A stretch of 64,000 bases of DNA from positions 87,801,440 through 87,865,439 of the forward strand of contig CM035417.1 of NCBI GenBank assembly GCA_020310875.1. Direction: 5' to 3'. The stretch is from Ceratopteris richardii (lineage: Eukaryota; Streptophyta; Polypodiopsida; Polypodiales; Pteridaceae). Below, piece by piece: positions 20,409 to 33,379 of this stretch; the stretch's first letter is position 1, and the number at the start of each line of letters is the position of its first letter. The notes under the pieces are model-generated. The model worked only from the letters and a program-made list of their open reading frames with translations. It was not told the origin of the DNA and searched no databases. The position numbers and the translations under genes are program-made.

Positions 20409-23400
20409 TAGCTTTAATGGAGACCTTGATGGGATCTCATCATCTTCATGCTCTTTGTAGAAAACTCATTCTTTGGCATTTGGCGTTATTTCGCTTTCTC
20501 TTGCATTCACGTTATTTTGCTGCATTCGCGTGCTTGTGTGCCCTCATTTGTCATGAATTGCATTTGGCAAAAAGGTCTATCTATTGTCCACTCTGCAATG
20601 TGCATATAAGACTGCAATGCTACGTGGTGATAGAACCCATGACCTCATAGAATTCGGCTCCTACGCTAGCCATGTCGCCTCCTTTGTTGCATAAACACCA
20701 ATTTATCAAGTTTAATACTGCCGACGTTTAAGTGCGCATCTAGAGAACGACCAAATTGCTGTTATAGCCATTATTTAGTTGCATAGTTATAACGTTACAC
20801 CACTGCTCTGGCGATTCAGACTATGCAACGCAGTTGGCATTTATTTATTGCATTGATATGGAGGATTGAGTTCGCAACTGCGCTAAAAGGCACTGATTGC
20901 TTTCTCACAGACATCGCTTATGGTTGAATAGCAAAATGAATGTGATTCCGAAATATTGTATGCTACACATGCTGTATCATAAGCTGATTTTATTTTATTG
21001 CACCCCCACAATGATTGCTATTATCTTCCAACCTATTACCATCCACTGTATGTATGTTGTATGATAATATCTGTACTGATATGAATCTACGCTATGTGCA
21101 CTCCTGCAACGATTGCCGTTATCTTCCATTACTAAGGGCTGAACAAGGCTCCCACGTCGTTGCGCATGCATCTCCATAATGATATAAGTATTATTGGTTT
21201 GCTCCAATGACCTCCCCGTGATGTGTACACTGCCCACCCATGCAGCTAGCATCGTCATCTATGTAAGCTAAAGTAATCTTTGGAAATTAAGCTACTTCCT
21301 AAAGATAAGCCAATAAAATGAAATAGTCTAGTTAACTATTTTATTGGTTAAAAAGGAATATCTTTTGGACAAGCAATAAAGCCTTAAGTCTTGATCTTGT
21401 CCAAGAGTCAAGAATTTCTTTTGAAAACCATTCCTATAAAGAAAAGGATTCCAAGATGAATCGTTGGACTGAAAAGCAAAAGATTCCAAAATGAATCATT
21501 GGCTTAGTATTATTTGATTCCTTGACATGAATCTAAAGTTCTTGAAAGAAAAATCTCCCTTGATATGGACTGGAATCTTTCAAGTAAGTTTGATAGCAAG
21601 TAGTTCCCAGCAGTTCCCAAACCACCAGTATTGGTACTTCAGTCCACATATTGATATAACCTAAAGGTGTATCAAAGATTGTTAGCTTTGGAATCAGAGG
21701 GGCATCAGTGTATGCCTGGAGTTGAGACAGAAAAAGATCTCTAAAAAGCCTGCACGTAAGCAAATAAGATTTAGATAGTTCAAGAGATCTTAAAGATAAA
21801 GACTAAGTCTTTATTTTAGTTTGCAACCGTGAAGACGGTACGTAAGTCTTTGGAAGGTAAAACATAATGTTTGCCTATCCTTAAAGAGATTTTTGGTACA
21901 AATCTACAAAGCATGAGTGGATGCTTAGACTTACACAGTAGAGAGATTCCTGTAAAGTCTAGGCCAGGATAGGTACCTAAAGCATTAGTAAGAAAGGAAT
22001 CTAAAGACAAGAAGTCAATAGCTCTTGTCACTACAAATTGGTGAAGAATAAACCAATTAAACTTGAATCTACAAAAATTTAAGTACTTGGAATTCTGATT
22101 TGTTTTCATTTGAAAATCCTAGCAAAGAAGGATGGATGTTTCATCAAAAGGTTTTCAAGTTCCCAAAGGAAAGCACAAGATCGTGAAATGATCATGTGAA
22201 GGGATCAAAACCTAGAAAATCTAGTTGGAGTTAATGCCTGAAACTTCAAAATTCTCGAAAAGAAATGAAGCAAGAAGGTTCTCTATCAAGAGATGTTTAG
22301 ACTTTAGGATAATATTCACTCATACGCCAATGTGAGTATAAAATAGGGCAGTATGGGATACCAAATTTTATACTCGGATTGATGTAGGAAAGATGATATG
22401 GGACATCGGACCATGAGATGATGATTATCTTTAAATCTTAGAATAAATATTGAAGTGAGATCTGATCCTCAAGAAAATGTAAACTTCAATAAAGGAATTT
22501 GATTCAAGAAGGATAGAAGTAGTATCCTAAGATACTTCAAGATAACTTCAAGATAAAGGACAGAAGATATAAAGTAAGTAACTTCCAAGATCTTCTTGAA
22601 ACACTTCAAGATAAAGTGTTGTTAATTAGGAAATATTTTATAAATGTCTCAAAAGTTGGACTTTGATTTTTAGTTGATCTTTTCAACCAAAGATTTGATT
22701 GACTAAGTCAAGCACCAAGTTCCTAGTGTAATTTGGTAAATTCACTCTTTTGACTCAAAGAAATGCACAAGAAATGCATTCCTAGTAAGGAGTCAGAAAG
22801 ACTGAATATGATCTAAACTTAGTCTCAAGTGAAGCATTATTTGAATACAAAACTCATCAACAGAACCTTAGTGGGTCGACACACTGATGTTGGTTACCAC
22901 ATGAGTATCTTGTGATTGCATGATGTTTTCGAGTTGCTTTGAATCTTTTTGAGAATCCAGCTTCCTTCTCTTAAAGATAAGAAAATGCATCAATACCCTC
23001 TTGAAATAGATCTTTGAAAAGTTAAAGTCCTAAGTCATCTAGACTTTGACTCATAGCAAGTTTATGTATCTTTGAAGTTTGAATTGGTTGAACAGAGTTT
23101 TAGTTCTTTCTTTTTGCTTTTTGAATCTTTTGGATTTGACTCAGATATGGTATCTGATTCGTCTCATAAAAGTCAAAGGGTTAGCCGTATAGAACCAGGT
23201 AACTAAATTAAGAAATCCTAGATAGATGATCTATACAAGAACCTTTTCAAACATTGAAAGATGATAAGTCCAAGATTGACTTATTCATTTGAGTTTTACT
23301 TCAAGTTATAGCATAAATGATTTCCTAGAGTCTAGTATACTCTAGAATAGAGAATTTTGGAACTAGTTGATGATTCCCAAGAACTTTTAGCTCAAGTCTT

Positions 23401-24051
23401 TGAGAAAAGTGTCCTACGTTGAACAATTTTCATTTTGAATTTGAATTGTTCAAGTTATAGTATTATTGAATCAAAGAAAATGGTAAACTTTCTCTTGCAG
23501 TTTACTTAGGATTTTTGAAAAAAACAAACTCATTAGGATAAAGTAGTCCTCTAGTCGGGTGAAAAAAAATCAAGTAACTATAGGATAAGAGTAAACCATT
23601 GTACAAACATCCAAGTTAGATGTTTGGGACAACCAAAGTTTAAGTTCTCCAAAACAAATTCAAGTAAATCAAGAGTCCTCAAAGTCTTACAAGGGATAAG
23701 AATCCTACCTTCGTTACTAAGTCCATGCACTAGTCATGTCCAAAAATGGACTAGTAATTTGAATCCACCAGTTCACATGTTTGTGCCTAGATCGCACATC
23801 GAGAAACTGTGAATTGGCTAGGGATGTTTTTAGATCCACCCTTATTATTCATTCACTACTTTGTATTTTGACTAGTTTATCAAAGTATAAAGCTAGATGG
23901 TGTTTTCAATCATTTGGGCAAGGATGCCACCACAGAGATGAGACATGTTCTTCCAGTTTTAGAACATGACCATGTTCTTTTAGTTTTAGAACATGAGGCT
24001 CAAGGGTTGCCTACAGTATATATATAGCTCTATTTTCGAGGAAGAAACTAT
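20409..24051 (+). other. LARD internal region, non-coding
   Basis: About 3.6 kb with only short frames and no protease, integrase, reverse transcriptase or zinc-knuckle motifs. The absence of even decayed domains suggests a long-standing non-coding internal region and not a recently broken autonomous element. Confidence 0.7.
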
Positions 24052-24069
24052 TTTCCAAGGGGAGAAGAA
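24052..24069 (+). other. Polypurine tract of the LARD
   Basis: TTCCAAGGGGAGAAGAA lies directly before the right LTR start (TGCAATAAAG). Confidence 0.8.
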
Positions 24070-24508
24070 TGCAATAAAGTAATTCTATGATCTAAGGATC
24101 TGACCAGTTTAGACGGATCTGAAATCGGACACCGTTTGGTCATCCGTATGTATGACCAAAGATCTCGAGTCTAGACATACTAGAAGGTCATTTACTCTTG
24201 TAACCAAGTGATCCACTTAGCCTAGTGATTAAGTCTCAAGGATGTGAAGGAGGAGGTCTTGGGTTCAACCCCCATGGGGTACATGGGGAGAGCGTTTTGC
24301 CCAAAGATCTTTAGAGCCTTCTAGAAGTATCCACTTGAGTTAACTCTGGGTAACTAGGACACTTGGTGCACATGTAGTTACATGGCTGACACTTGGATGG
24401 TTAGTATCCACCTGCCCAAGAAGGCAGTCCCCTGGAGAGAGCTATATATAGAGGCATTTGGTTGGGAGGAGAGTCATCTCGCTAGCACGTGGTGGTCGTA
24501 ATCTTGCA
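24070..24508 (+). repeat. LARD 3' LTR copy (c)
   Basis: A complete 439-bp LTR from TGCAATAAAG to GTAATCTTGCA. It contains the tRNA-like boxes, a TATATATA box at about 24443, and is followed by the AGAGC duplication. Confidence 0.88.
24210..24283 (+). promoter_or_regulatory. tRNA-like segment, LTR copy c
   Basis: A-box-like TAGCCTAGTGA at 24218 and GGTTCAACCCC at 24262, 44 bases apart. The T-arm is one pair weaker than in copy a. Confidence 0.72.
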
Positions 24509-27060
24509 AGAGCCACACCCACACGATGAAGATGAAGAATTAACAATAGTGGATGACGATGATGATGATGATGATGATGATTAAGAGCAGAGGTATCAAT
24601 TGGACCAAGAAGAACACCATGGCACACATAATGAGCAAGAAGAAGGCCACCACACAGAAGAAGATTAGGTTCTTGATCAAGCAATGTACACAGTGACTTT
24701 ACAAAGGTTCTATGCCACCATGCAAGTTGTTTGTACCCATCATGAGCTCATTGAGGGAAAAAGTCATGAATTACTATAGCAAGAAATCAATAATAATGGT
24801 TTTGATGCTCCATTAATTGAGGCCATTAACATGCTTATGGAGGCAATAGGTGTAGTAGAGCCTCTCAACTATCTATTATAGAGGCCTCTCAAACTATTCG
24901 ACCCTTGTTGCATACACATGCTACCTCGATCAACACAATCCATTCAAGTGCCAATACCACCCAATCTATCTCGTCCATCAAACCTTTGAGGCCACACACC
25001 TCCACCAATCCCACCCATTGATACAACCTCGTTAATCAAACCACCCATTGCCCCTATCACCAACATATATTCCTCCCCCTCCGAAGAAACAAATTTTGCA
25101 ACCCAGACCCACACCCTGCTCCATTGGCATGTACCCATTATGTCTGCACCCCAATCCCCCCTCACAAATCGATCCTCTCTGGTGCAACTATCACTGTATC
25201 ATCACCTCTTGCTACCACTATCTTCACTCCCATTACTAGCGCCCCTTCGATATCACCAACCATTGCACCATTTCCACCCCTTATACATCCTACATTAGCA
25301 CCTTTCTCCCCACCCATCTACACACTCACTAACCTATCCTTCACATCCATTCACCCCACTTCAAAATCTCTATCCATTCCATCTTTCGTCCAATTCTTAT
25401 CAACCCTCCTATGCGACCATACTTATCTCAAATCACAATATCATACTCCACTCCACCAGCTCAAACCTCATTACTAGCTAGTTTTGTTTTCACATCAGCA
25501 CTCAAAACTCCACAAATATCACTTTTCATTGTCAGCAATAGGATCACCATGTCCGATGCAATGGAAATCTCACCACCCATGGCACCTTCATCCATACTTC
25601 ACACACAAATCCCTACCCCCCTCCACCAACCTCACAAGTATTTTCACACCTACATCCACTATTTCACTCCCTTCTCCCTTACCCTCTTCATTAAATATAG
25701 ATACCCATACATTCATATACTCCAATCTCATATAATTCATCTTCCATCCTTGAAAATGCATTGCAACAAATGTTCATGTGTATGCACCAAGTCTCTGAGG
25801 AATTCACTACTATGGAACAACAATACTAGGAGTTGTAAGAAAGCATCACCTAACTACAAGCACAACTCAATTCATTGAGCATCAAAAATGCTTCCATCAA
25901 TGCCATATACACAGAGCTCAAGAATACCCAAAGCTCAAGGATACCCACAATTCTATGGAAGTCCAACTAGAACAACAAAACGAGGAAGCTATCGCACATG
26001 TAGAAGATCAACTTTGAGTACAGATAGAGCACAATGCATGACTAACATGCAACATGGGACTACTACCATCTTGCAATCCCCTACGAAAAGAATCAGTGAC
26101 TATAGGAGCAAAACAAAGATAGTTTAGAGCTTCAATGGACATGTTGGTGCACCTATCAGTCCTTGCAGATTTCAAGTAGTACTACTAAAGAATTTCAAGA
26201 TTATCTTAGAAGACTACAAAATATTGTTAGAATTGCATGACAAGTTGAATGAAGATTACAAAACTCTGAAGCACACCCGATTAATTGTGCAACCCACAAC
26301 ATAAAAAGATGCACTCATTCAACAAAAAGAGACATCACAATAAGTATTGGAAGAGCTACAATGTCTATGAGATTAAGTCGTAGACCTACTGGCTCAGTTT
26401 TCATAACAAGCTATTCTTCAAAGGCTAGCCTTTCCATGAGATGTTCGTGAGCCAAAGGAAACTATAACCATCCCCGTGAACCCCACATTTGAAGAAGAGT
26501 ATGAATCACAAACACTCATCGATAGATGTGTCACTGAAGAAGGCTAGGTTACATTCGAATTGCCAAGGCTAGCTTGGATGAAGCCAGTTGAAGAAATGGG
26601 GAAAACAAACTTGGCAAGAATCAAATCTCAATTATAGATGATGTCTATGATTGAAGAAACCATATTGAAGTCCCCTTATTTCAAGCAACTCACACTATGA
26701 CAATATATCTCCATCAATGAAATTCAATACAAACCCTACTTCATGTATTTGGCCAAGTATAATGCAAAAATACAATAGATCACTGGCACTTTACCTACAC
26801 ATTCCACTCAATTCCAACCAGAAGATCTACCTCCAGTGGCTCATAGAGGAATGATTTATCAATCAAATAGGAGATGAGACCTACTACAGGAATACCCGAA
26901 AGTGATGTAGACATGGACCAAGGCATTGGCTACTATGCTTGCATAAAATGCTAAAATATAACAAATACCTTTGCCTCATCTTCCTCATTTATCACCTCTT
27001 CTTTTTCAATTCTTATTGTGCCCTTGCATTTGGAGTGGGGGGGCCTCTGGGAGCATGAAA
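24509..27060 (+). other. Unidentified element body, right part
   Basis: Continues 18767-19678 across the LARD insertion. It begins with an acidic, Asp-rich stretch encoded partly by a GAT microsatellite (about 24553-24583), followed by proline-rich frames (about 24950-25740) with stops. A G-rich run (GGAGTGGGGGGGCC) at about 27031 could be an old polypurine tract. No retroelement domain can be read, so this is probably the non-coding or extra-ORF part of an old LTR element. Confidence 0.35.
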
Positions 27061-28430
27061 TCAAGTAATTTCTTAGATGGTGAAACTATGAGAATAATCC
27101 TTTTCTTCTCCATGTTAGCCATTTTTAGTGTATAAGGGTGAGGATCAAGCCCACAAGCAATACAAGCAGTTAGGGGAAGTCAAACTTTGTCAAAAAAGCC
27201 CTATCGCTTGAATTGGTACTATACAAGAAGGAAGGCTAGGAGTGTAAATTGTGAGTAGAGAACAATCTTGAAGATTGAAAATCGACCAAAGCCAAAAGAA
27301 CTAGAATTTATAGAGGAAAAGAGGTATTGGAAAACTCAGCAACCAATGATGTAGACTAATCAAATCTTACCACATGGCAAAAGCCCAATGGAGTTGGCAA
27401 TGGTACATGCAACTTTCGCTTGTTTTCTATGGGCATGACCAACTCAAGAAAAAAGGGCCATCAGAGAACCTCCGATAAAACTAATCGTTTGCATTGGTCA
27501 TGTACATAGAAAATAAGGGAAAGTCATATACTAATCTTTTCTTGAGTTATTCTAAATGTTCTCATTGAATTTTCCTGGAATCTTTACATTATGTCTTTAT
27601 CTAGACATTCTACTTTTGCTAGAACGAGACAGAAGACATGACCAATGCAAGCAATTAGTGCAATCAAAAAGCCTCCGATTGCCCAAATAACTTGCATTGC
27701 TTGTGTCTTGTGTCTCCTCCTAACAAGTGGCTTTGATATGTTTCCTTCTTATAATTCTTAGTTTGAAGCTAGATCTACGTTTTGAAGCTTCTTTTGATGC
27801 CTATCTTTGTGTTGCACATTGTCACAAGGTCACCTTGATGGTAAAGGACAATATAGGAATATGTTGATAGAAACGTTTTCAGTTATATTTACTATATATT
27901 TATCGTTCTTTTGTAAGTGTGAAGTTTCATTTACGAGTAGGACTAACCATTTCGAGGATCGTTGAGCCTATCTATAAATGAATTTCTATAATATCCCTAC
28001 CAACACAACATGGCAATTCCTTACGTATCACCTCATTTCCATCCATTGTGAGATTTCCTGACTTTGCAATGTTTCATAGCTACTCGAGATGAACCTTGGT
28101 AAAAAAAAATATGCAGATATTTTCAAAATGAATGAAAAAACCTTTTGCTTATGTGTAGATATTTGTACCATTATAGAATGACTCTACATCATGTGGATGG
28201 AGAGAGATTACAAATGTTATAAGATTCTTTGGTCCTTTTTAGTATCCAAATGCTTAGCTTCATTTGGTGAGAGAGAAAGCAATCAATAACATATTGATGG
28301 ATACCCATCGTGGTGCATTGCCATCACAGCACCTCATTTCAGATCTCATATATTCATGTAAGATACATTTTAATTGGACCTCCACATGAATTTTGAGAGA
28401 TGATTTGATAATATTAATGTAGATTAAGCA
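27061..28430. other. Repeat-derived DNA, partly duplicated at 30290-30700
   Basis: No gene seen. Stretches at about 27410-27600 and 28000-28110 recur with changes at about 30290-30480 and 30560-30700, suggesting two copies of the same old element. In the minus orientation of the neighbouring reverse transcriptase these would lie downstream of it, as a 3' untranslated region. Confidence 0.45.
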
Positions 28431-28433
28431 CAC

Positions 28434-29300
28434 CTAATTAAACTCCTTACATGGAATTTTCTTTACTATTTTGTCCCTAATGTGGAGCCTACTATCGATC
28501 TTACCAAGAAACTTTTCCCAACACCAATTCAAAATCATCATCAAACCTATCGAGATGTCTAACAGGCAAAAAACTTGGCCTAAGATTATCTCATTGAAAC
28601 CATAATCCCTCAAAGTAAGGACAAGGTTAACGAAACCTTTTTTTTGTGCAATGGTCAGTTTTGGATCGAGAGGCAATGGAAAAGATGTCAAGCTAGTTTC
28701 AAGAAAGGGGGACTCTACTAATATCATTTTGGAAGAAAAAGGATGGGGTCATGTGCGAAATTCCTCAGAGTCATGTAATCTTGGAGATGTAAGAGAGGAA
28801 GGCCCCGAGTATGGGCCAATTGCACTTGATTTCTAACTAAATAACAAAGCCCATCTACAATGTCGTGTCAAACAAACAACCTTGCTTCAAAGTGTGCTTG
28901 AGAACAATAGGTGAGGAGAGTTGGACGTTGATGTTGATCCAAGCCCAAGCATTTCCCAAAACGGTGGAAACCATTTTGTTGAGCCTACATCCTTGAGGGA
29001 TCACAAAGTGAAATTCCATTCCATTCTATCATAGGATTTTTCCAAAATCAACTTTGAGAAAGATAAGGTTTTGTGATGACTCTTTTGCATAGTCGAGACT
29101 CTTTTTCAAAAATCGATCTTTCTTTAATGAAACCATTTTAGTCCTCATGGATCCAAGATCGAAGGTGGCAAGCAATACACTTTGCTAGAGCTTTGGCAAA
29201 TACCTTGTAACTATTCTGGAGCATGGTGATAGGGTGCAATTTTTATTCTACTCTTGTTGTCTTTTCATCATGATTTTCATGGGGGGTAGTGTGAGAGAGA
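28434..29300 (-). pseudogene. LINE (L1-type) reverse transcriptase fragment, copy I
   Basis: Minus-strand translation gives DYAKESSQNLIFLKVDF near 29050-29090 and VDGLCYLVRNQVQLAHTRGLPL, then LRNFAHD near 28760. These correspond to the LLKLDFEKAYDRVEW and FADDTLLFL regions of plant L1 reverse transcriptase. The catalytic FADD reads FAHD. Frameshifts are frequent. Copy II at 30674-31207 is a close relative. Confidence 0.7.
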
Positions 29301-29925
29301 TATCTGATTTATCTTCTAACTTTGTGATTTTTAAACTATCTAGATTCAATATTGAAGTTAGAACATAAGTGTGATCCAATATGTATGTTGTTGATGCTCA
29401 TGTTCAGCCATGGTGAATATCAAATGTGTTTCTCTTTTGTCTTTATTACACCTTTGCATACTAGACTACATTTCCTCATATTAACATCAATAATGTATTC
29501 GGTCAATGGAATAATTTTATATTTTTGTATGCATAGGGATGCCTATACTTTTTTTAAATCAAGTATGGTTTATTGAGATATACTTTTTCGTTAGATATGA
29601 TCTTTTCTCTTTTTTATTAAATTTCGATTTATTGGTTTCATAAGGAACAACTTATATCAATGACTTGAAGACTTTCTAGAGGAGGTAACATAAGGATGAT
29701 AAGGCATTTCTAAAGTTTTTTCAAAAGAAAATAGGTAGAATGTCGTTTCATATCCCTATTGTAATGGTCAACATACCAATAGAGGAGTATTCTACGGGTC
29801 AAACGCAATTTTTAATCTTTTTATTGACCAATTTTGGTGTTTTGGATCATAAGATGCGGTCACAATCTTGAAAAATACTTGATAATTAACATCAAAATTA
29901 TATAATACAATCACTTATAAGTTTA

Positions 29926-30105
29926 TTTTTTTTTTGAGAGTACAATGAATTGGAAAGACACACACACCCGACCTCGTAAGGTAGAGGCACCCATCTTGGG
30001 GAACTTCATGGACACCCATCTTTGGGAACTCATGGTAATGTCCAGCCAGGTTTTGAACTCAGGACTTCCTCCTTGAGACTCAAAGCATCAACCACTAATA
30101 TTTCA
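29926..30105 (-). mobile_element. tRNA-derived SINE
   Basis: On the minus strand a tRNA-like head (TTAGTGGTTGATG, then GAGTTCAAAACC at B-box spacing) is followed by a body containing two near-copies of a phrase including ACACCCATCTT on the plus strand. It ends in a short poly(A), seen as poly(T) at 29926-29935. This fits a plant SINE. Target duplications are not clear. Confidence 0.7.
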
Positions 30106-30673
30106 CTATATTTTACTTTTATGGACATGACCAATAAGCAAACAACTAGGGCAATCGGGAAATCTCCAATTACCCTAATCACTTGCGTTGGACATGTCTC
30201 ATGTCTATGCTTGTAGAAATGCTTTGACATGTTTCTTTGTTGAATTATTTCTTTTTGGTACTTAATATGCACCTTTCACTCAAGAAAAGCTTAATATACA
30301 CCTTTCATTTGTTTTTTATGGAGAGGACCAACTCAACCGAATAGGGTCACCACAGAACATCAAACAAAACTAATCGATCGCATTGGTCTTGAGCATAGAA
30401 AATAGGTGAAAGTTAAATACTAATCTTTTTTTGAGTTCTTCTAAATGTTCTCATCGAATTTTCCTCGAATCTTTACATTATGTAGGACTTACCATTTCGA
30501 GGATCATTGGAGTCTAATTATAATTGAGTTTCTATAATATCAAGCTTTGTTTATGAATTGCCTACCAACACAACATGGCAATTGCTAATTGTAAGTTGTA
30601 GTGATAACGTCTTTTTACGTATCATGTCATTTCCATCCATTGTGAGATTTCCTGACTTTGCACTGCTTCCAAG

Positions 30674-31207
30674 CTACTCAAGATGAACCTTGATAAACAA
30701 TATGGAGAGATGTCCCTTTTGAAGAAAAAGGATGGTGTCATGTGCGAAATTCCTTAGAATTATATCATCTTGGACATGGGGGAGAGGGAGGCCCCGAGTA
30801 TGGGTCAATTGCACTTGATTTCTAACTAAATAACTAAGGTCATCTACAATGATAGAGAATAGTGTCATATCCAACAAACAACCTTGCTTTATAGAGTGCT
30901 TGAGAACAATGGCTCAGGAGAGTTGGATGTTTATTTTGATCCAAGCCCAAGCATTTCCCAAAAAGGTGGAAACAATTTTGTTGAGCCTAGCTCCACACCC
31001 TACATCCTTGAGGGATCAGAGAGTGAAACCCCATTCCATTCTATCATAGGATTTTTCAAAATCAACTTTGAGAAGGATAAGGTTTTGTGATGACTCTTTT
31101 GCATAGTCGAGAAGGTCTCGGACGTTGATGGTGAGCTTCAAAAATCGAGCTTTCTTTAATGAAACCATTATAGTCCTCATGGATCCAAGATCGAAGGTAT
31201 CAATCAA
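30674..31207 (-). pseudogene. LINE (L1-type) reverse transcriptase fragment, copy II
   Basis: The clearest LINE signature in the window. ILLKVDFEKSYDRMEW (31010-31110) matches the L1 RT fingers/palm motif. IIVDDLSYLVRNQVQ and LRNFAHDTILFLQ (about 30700-30860) match the region ending in FADD, with His replacing the first Asp. The parts lie in different frames, so it is inactive. Sequence on both sides duplicates copy I. Confidence 0.82.
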
Positions 31208-32150
31208 TACAATTTGCTAGAGCTTTGGCAAATACCTTGTAACTGGTCTGGAGCATGGTGATAGGGTGCAATTTGTATTCTATTCTTGTTGTCATTTCTA
31301 TGAGAGAGCTTTGAATACCTTAATTCAAGGATCTTTTCAAAGATCCAAAGCTGAAATCCTCCCTCCAAATCATGCAAATTGGGCCCACAAGATATCTTGA
31401 AAGGTCTAGTTCTTTTTTTGGACAAGGTGGAAGGAATTTTGTTATTTTCATCATGACTTGCATGGAGTGTAGTGTAAGAGAGATATCTGGTTTATCTTCT
31501 TTATTAAATTTCAATTGATTGGTTTCATAAGGAACAACTAATATCAATGAATGTTTTCAATGGAAAAACGAGATATTGGATGGAAAAAAATGTTTGTAAT
31601 CTTATTCAATGACTTAAAGAAATCATAGAAAATAGGGAGAAGATAATCTCATCCCCCCATTCTAACGGAGCATCCATAAGCTCAAGATCAACTTTTATTG
31701 ATTATATTGATCATTTTCTGATTTTTGGATCATAACTTAGAGTCACTATTTTGAGGAAGCCTTCATAAAGTACGGATCAAGATATAAAATATGAATAAAA
31801 ATTGGGATCAATTTCATATATGAAGGATAAGGCAGCCTATCAAAACTCAACACTATAAAGAGAGCACCATGTGTTGCTACATCATAAACTTCGAATATGA
31901 CTTGAAGATTCCCTAGAGAAAGTATTGACTCTCGATCTAATGACATATCTAAAGTTTTTTCAATAGAAAATTGGTAGAATGTCGTTTCATATCGTAGGGA
32001 AGCATATACCAATAGAGGAGTATTCTACGGGTCAAACGCAATTTCTAACCTTTGTATTGACCAATGTTTTGGATCATAAAATAGGGCCACATTTTTTAAA
32101 AACACTTGATAATTAGCCTCAAAATTATAGAATACAATTCCTAAATTAAA
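31208..32150. other. Old LINE-associated DNA
   Basis: No coding motif. Segments such as 31980-32130 resemble 29750-29910, so this is the outer part of the duplicated LINE block. Confidence 0.4.
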
Positions 32151-32441
32151 ATAACATTCCTATACGAAGGGAAAGGCAGATTATCAAAAGTCAACAGTCC
32201 TAACAATTCCTATACGAAAGGAAAGGCAAATTATCAAAAGTCAATAGCCCTGGCGATTGACACGTCTCTCTTGTATCATCAATTTCTAAGGCTCAATTCA
32301 GTCCGACACACTTGTGCCATCCATCTCTACGAGTCTCATTGAACATTGAAAATATGCTTTGTTCTAGGTCCACCAAAACTTAGGGTTCTTTCCCCTCGTG
32401 GGAACAAAACTCTTCTACACAGAAAAAAAAAAGAGAGTGGG

Positions 32442-33067
32442 TGTTATAACTTATGGAATATGTTGAACAATGCATTGTTGGATTGTAACATGGAATATGT
32501 TGAACAATGCATTGTTGAAGTATAACATGGAATACGTTGAACAATGCATTGTTGGAGTGTTAAATTATTATTGAACAATGCATTGTTAGAGTGTTAAATT
32601 ATTGATGTATTAATGTGTTTTTGATGTTTCTGATATATCAGCTGAAGGTTCGTGAGGAGCGTGCAAGGCATGAAAGGGCGGATATCAATAATCCGAATAA
32701 TTATTATTTAGCTTGTGAATAAACCCGCGTAGAAGGTTCTATTGTTAGAAACAGTTAGAAAAGTAATGGTTAAAATAAGGGTTGTTGTAGACCGCAGTTT
32801 CTGTTATTGAAAGCAATGGCTTTCTGTAAAAGTTAGCAAATTTTAGTTTCACGCTTGCTTTTCGAAGCCGCTCTCATGTAACCACTCTTTTCGACGTAAT
32901 CAAAAGTTCCTATAAATACATGCACTCTGTGGACTGTCGAAACAGAGTGCATGGGGGGAGATTGCATGCAATACTACGTTCAGTCTCGTCTCTTGTTGTC
33001 TCTATTTCTCTATTTGTTTCCTGCATTCGTAATCTCTATATGCACGTGAGATAAGATCCTCACAACA
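32442..33067 (+). repeat. Gypsy-1 5' LTR with palindrome array
   Basis: 626 bp, TGTTATAAC to CTCACAACA. Its start holds four copies of the 14-bp perfect palindrome AACAATGCATTGTT (32466, 32503, 32540, 32574) at 37, 37 and 34-bp spacing. The remainder matches 36070-36550 closely. Confidence 0.9.
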
Positions 33068-33068
33068 G

Positions 33069-33079
33069 TGGTATCAGAG
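33069..33079 (+). other. Primer-binding site of gypsy-1
   Basis: TGGTATCAGAG lies one base after the LTR end, complementary to initiator tRNA. Confidence 0.85.
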
Positions 33080-33099
33080 ATCTACACGCGTCAATACGA

Positions 33100-33240
33100 A
33101 GGGTTCCGTTTTCGTTTCCGTTTTCGTTTCACGATTCCGATTCCGATTCCATCTCCGTTTCCATTTCCGGTTTTGGTTCCTATTCCAGTTCCAGTTTCTG
33201 TTTCTGTTTCTGTTCCAGTTCCAGAACCAGAACCTACGTT
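33100..33240 (+). repeat. Pyrimidine-rich hexamer repeat in gypsy-1 leader
   Basis: Drifting hexamers of the type TTCCGT, ATTCCG and TTCCAG run for about 140 bp. Translation would give alternating Phe-Arg, Ile-Pro and Val-Pro, but I regard this as low-complexity leader and not as a gene. Confidence 0.7.
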
Positions 33241-33379
33241 TTCACCTACGTTTGCTCCGACATTTAAACCTACGTTTAAACCTACATTTACTTCGGCTTA
33301 CTCCAAGGCGTTGACTAAGGCAAAGAATTTAGGCAATACATTGGCAACATTGGCACCCAAGGCTCCCTTGGCAACCGTT

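Larger units (their letters stand above)
19679..24508 (+). mobile_element. Non-autonomous LTR retrotransposon (LARD-like)
   Basis: 4830 bp with TG...CA ends, an AGAGC target duplication (19674-19678 and 24509-24513), a primer-binding site right after the second left LTR copy (20396-20407) and a purine tract before the right LTR (24052-24069). About 3.6 kb of internal sequence shows no gag or pol motif, so replication must depend on proteins from another element. It carries two LTR copies in a row at the 5' end and one at the 3' end, and each LTR has a tRNA-like segment. It is inserted in an older, unidentified element. Confidence 0.87.

Noticed and set aside
24442..24684. Histidine-rich frame on the minus strand
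   Set aside because: It arises from the GAT/ATC microsatellite and overlaps the LARD LTR.
25048..25878. Proline/serine/threonine-rich plus-strand frames
   Set aside because: Cysteine-poor, low-complexity frames in overlapping registers with no family signature; they are better explained by C-rich composition.
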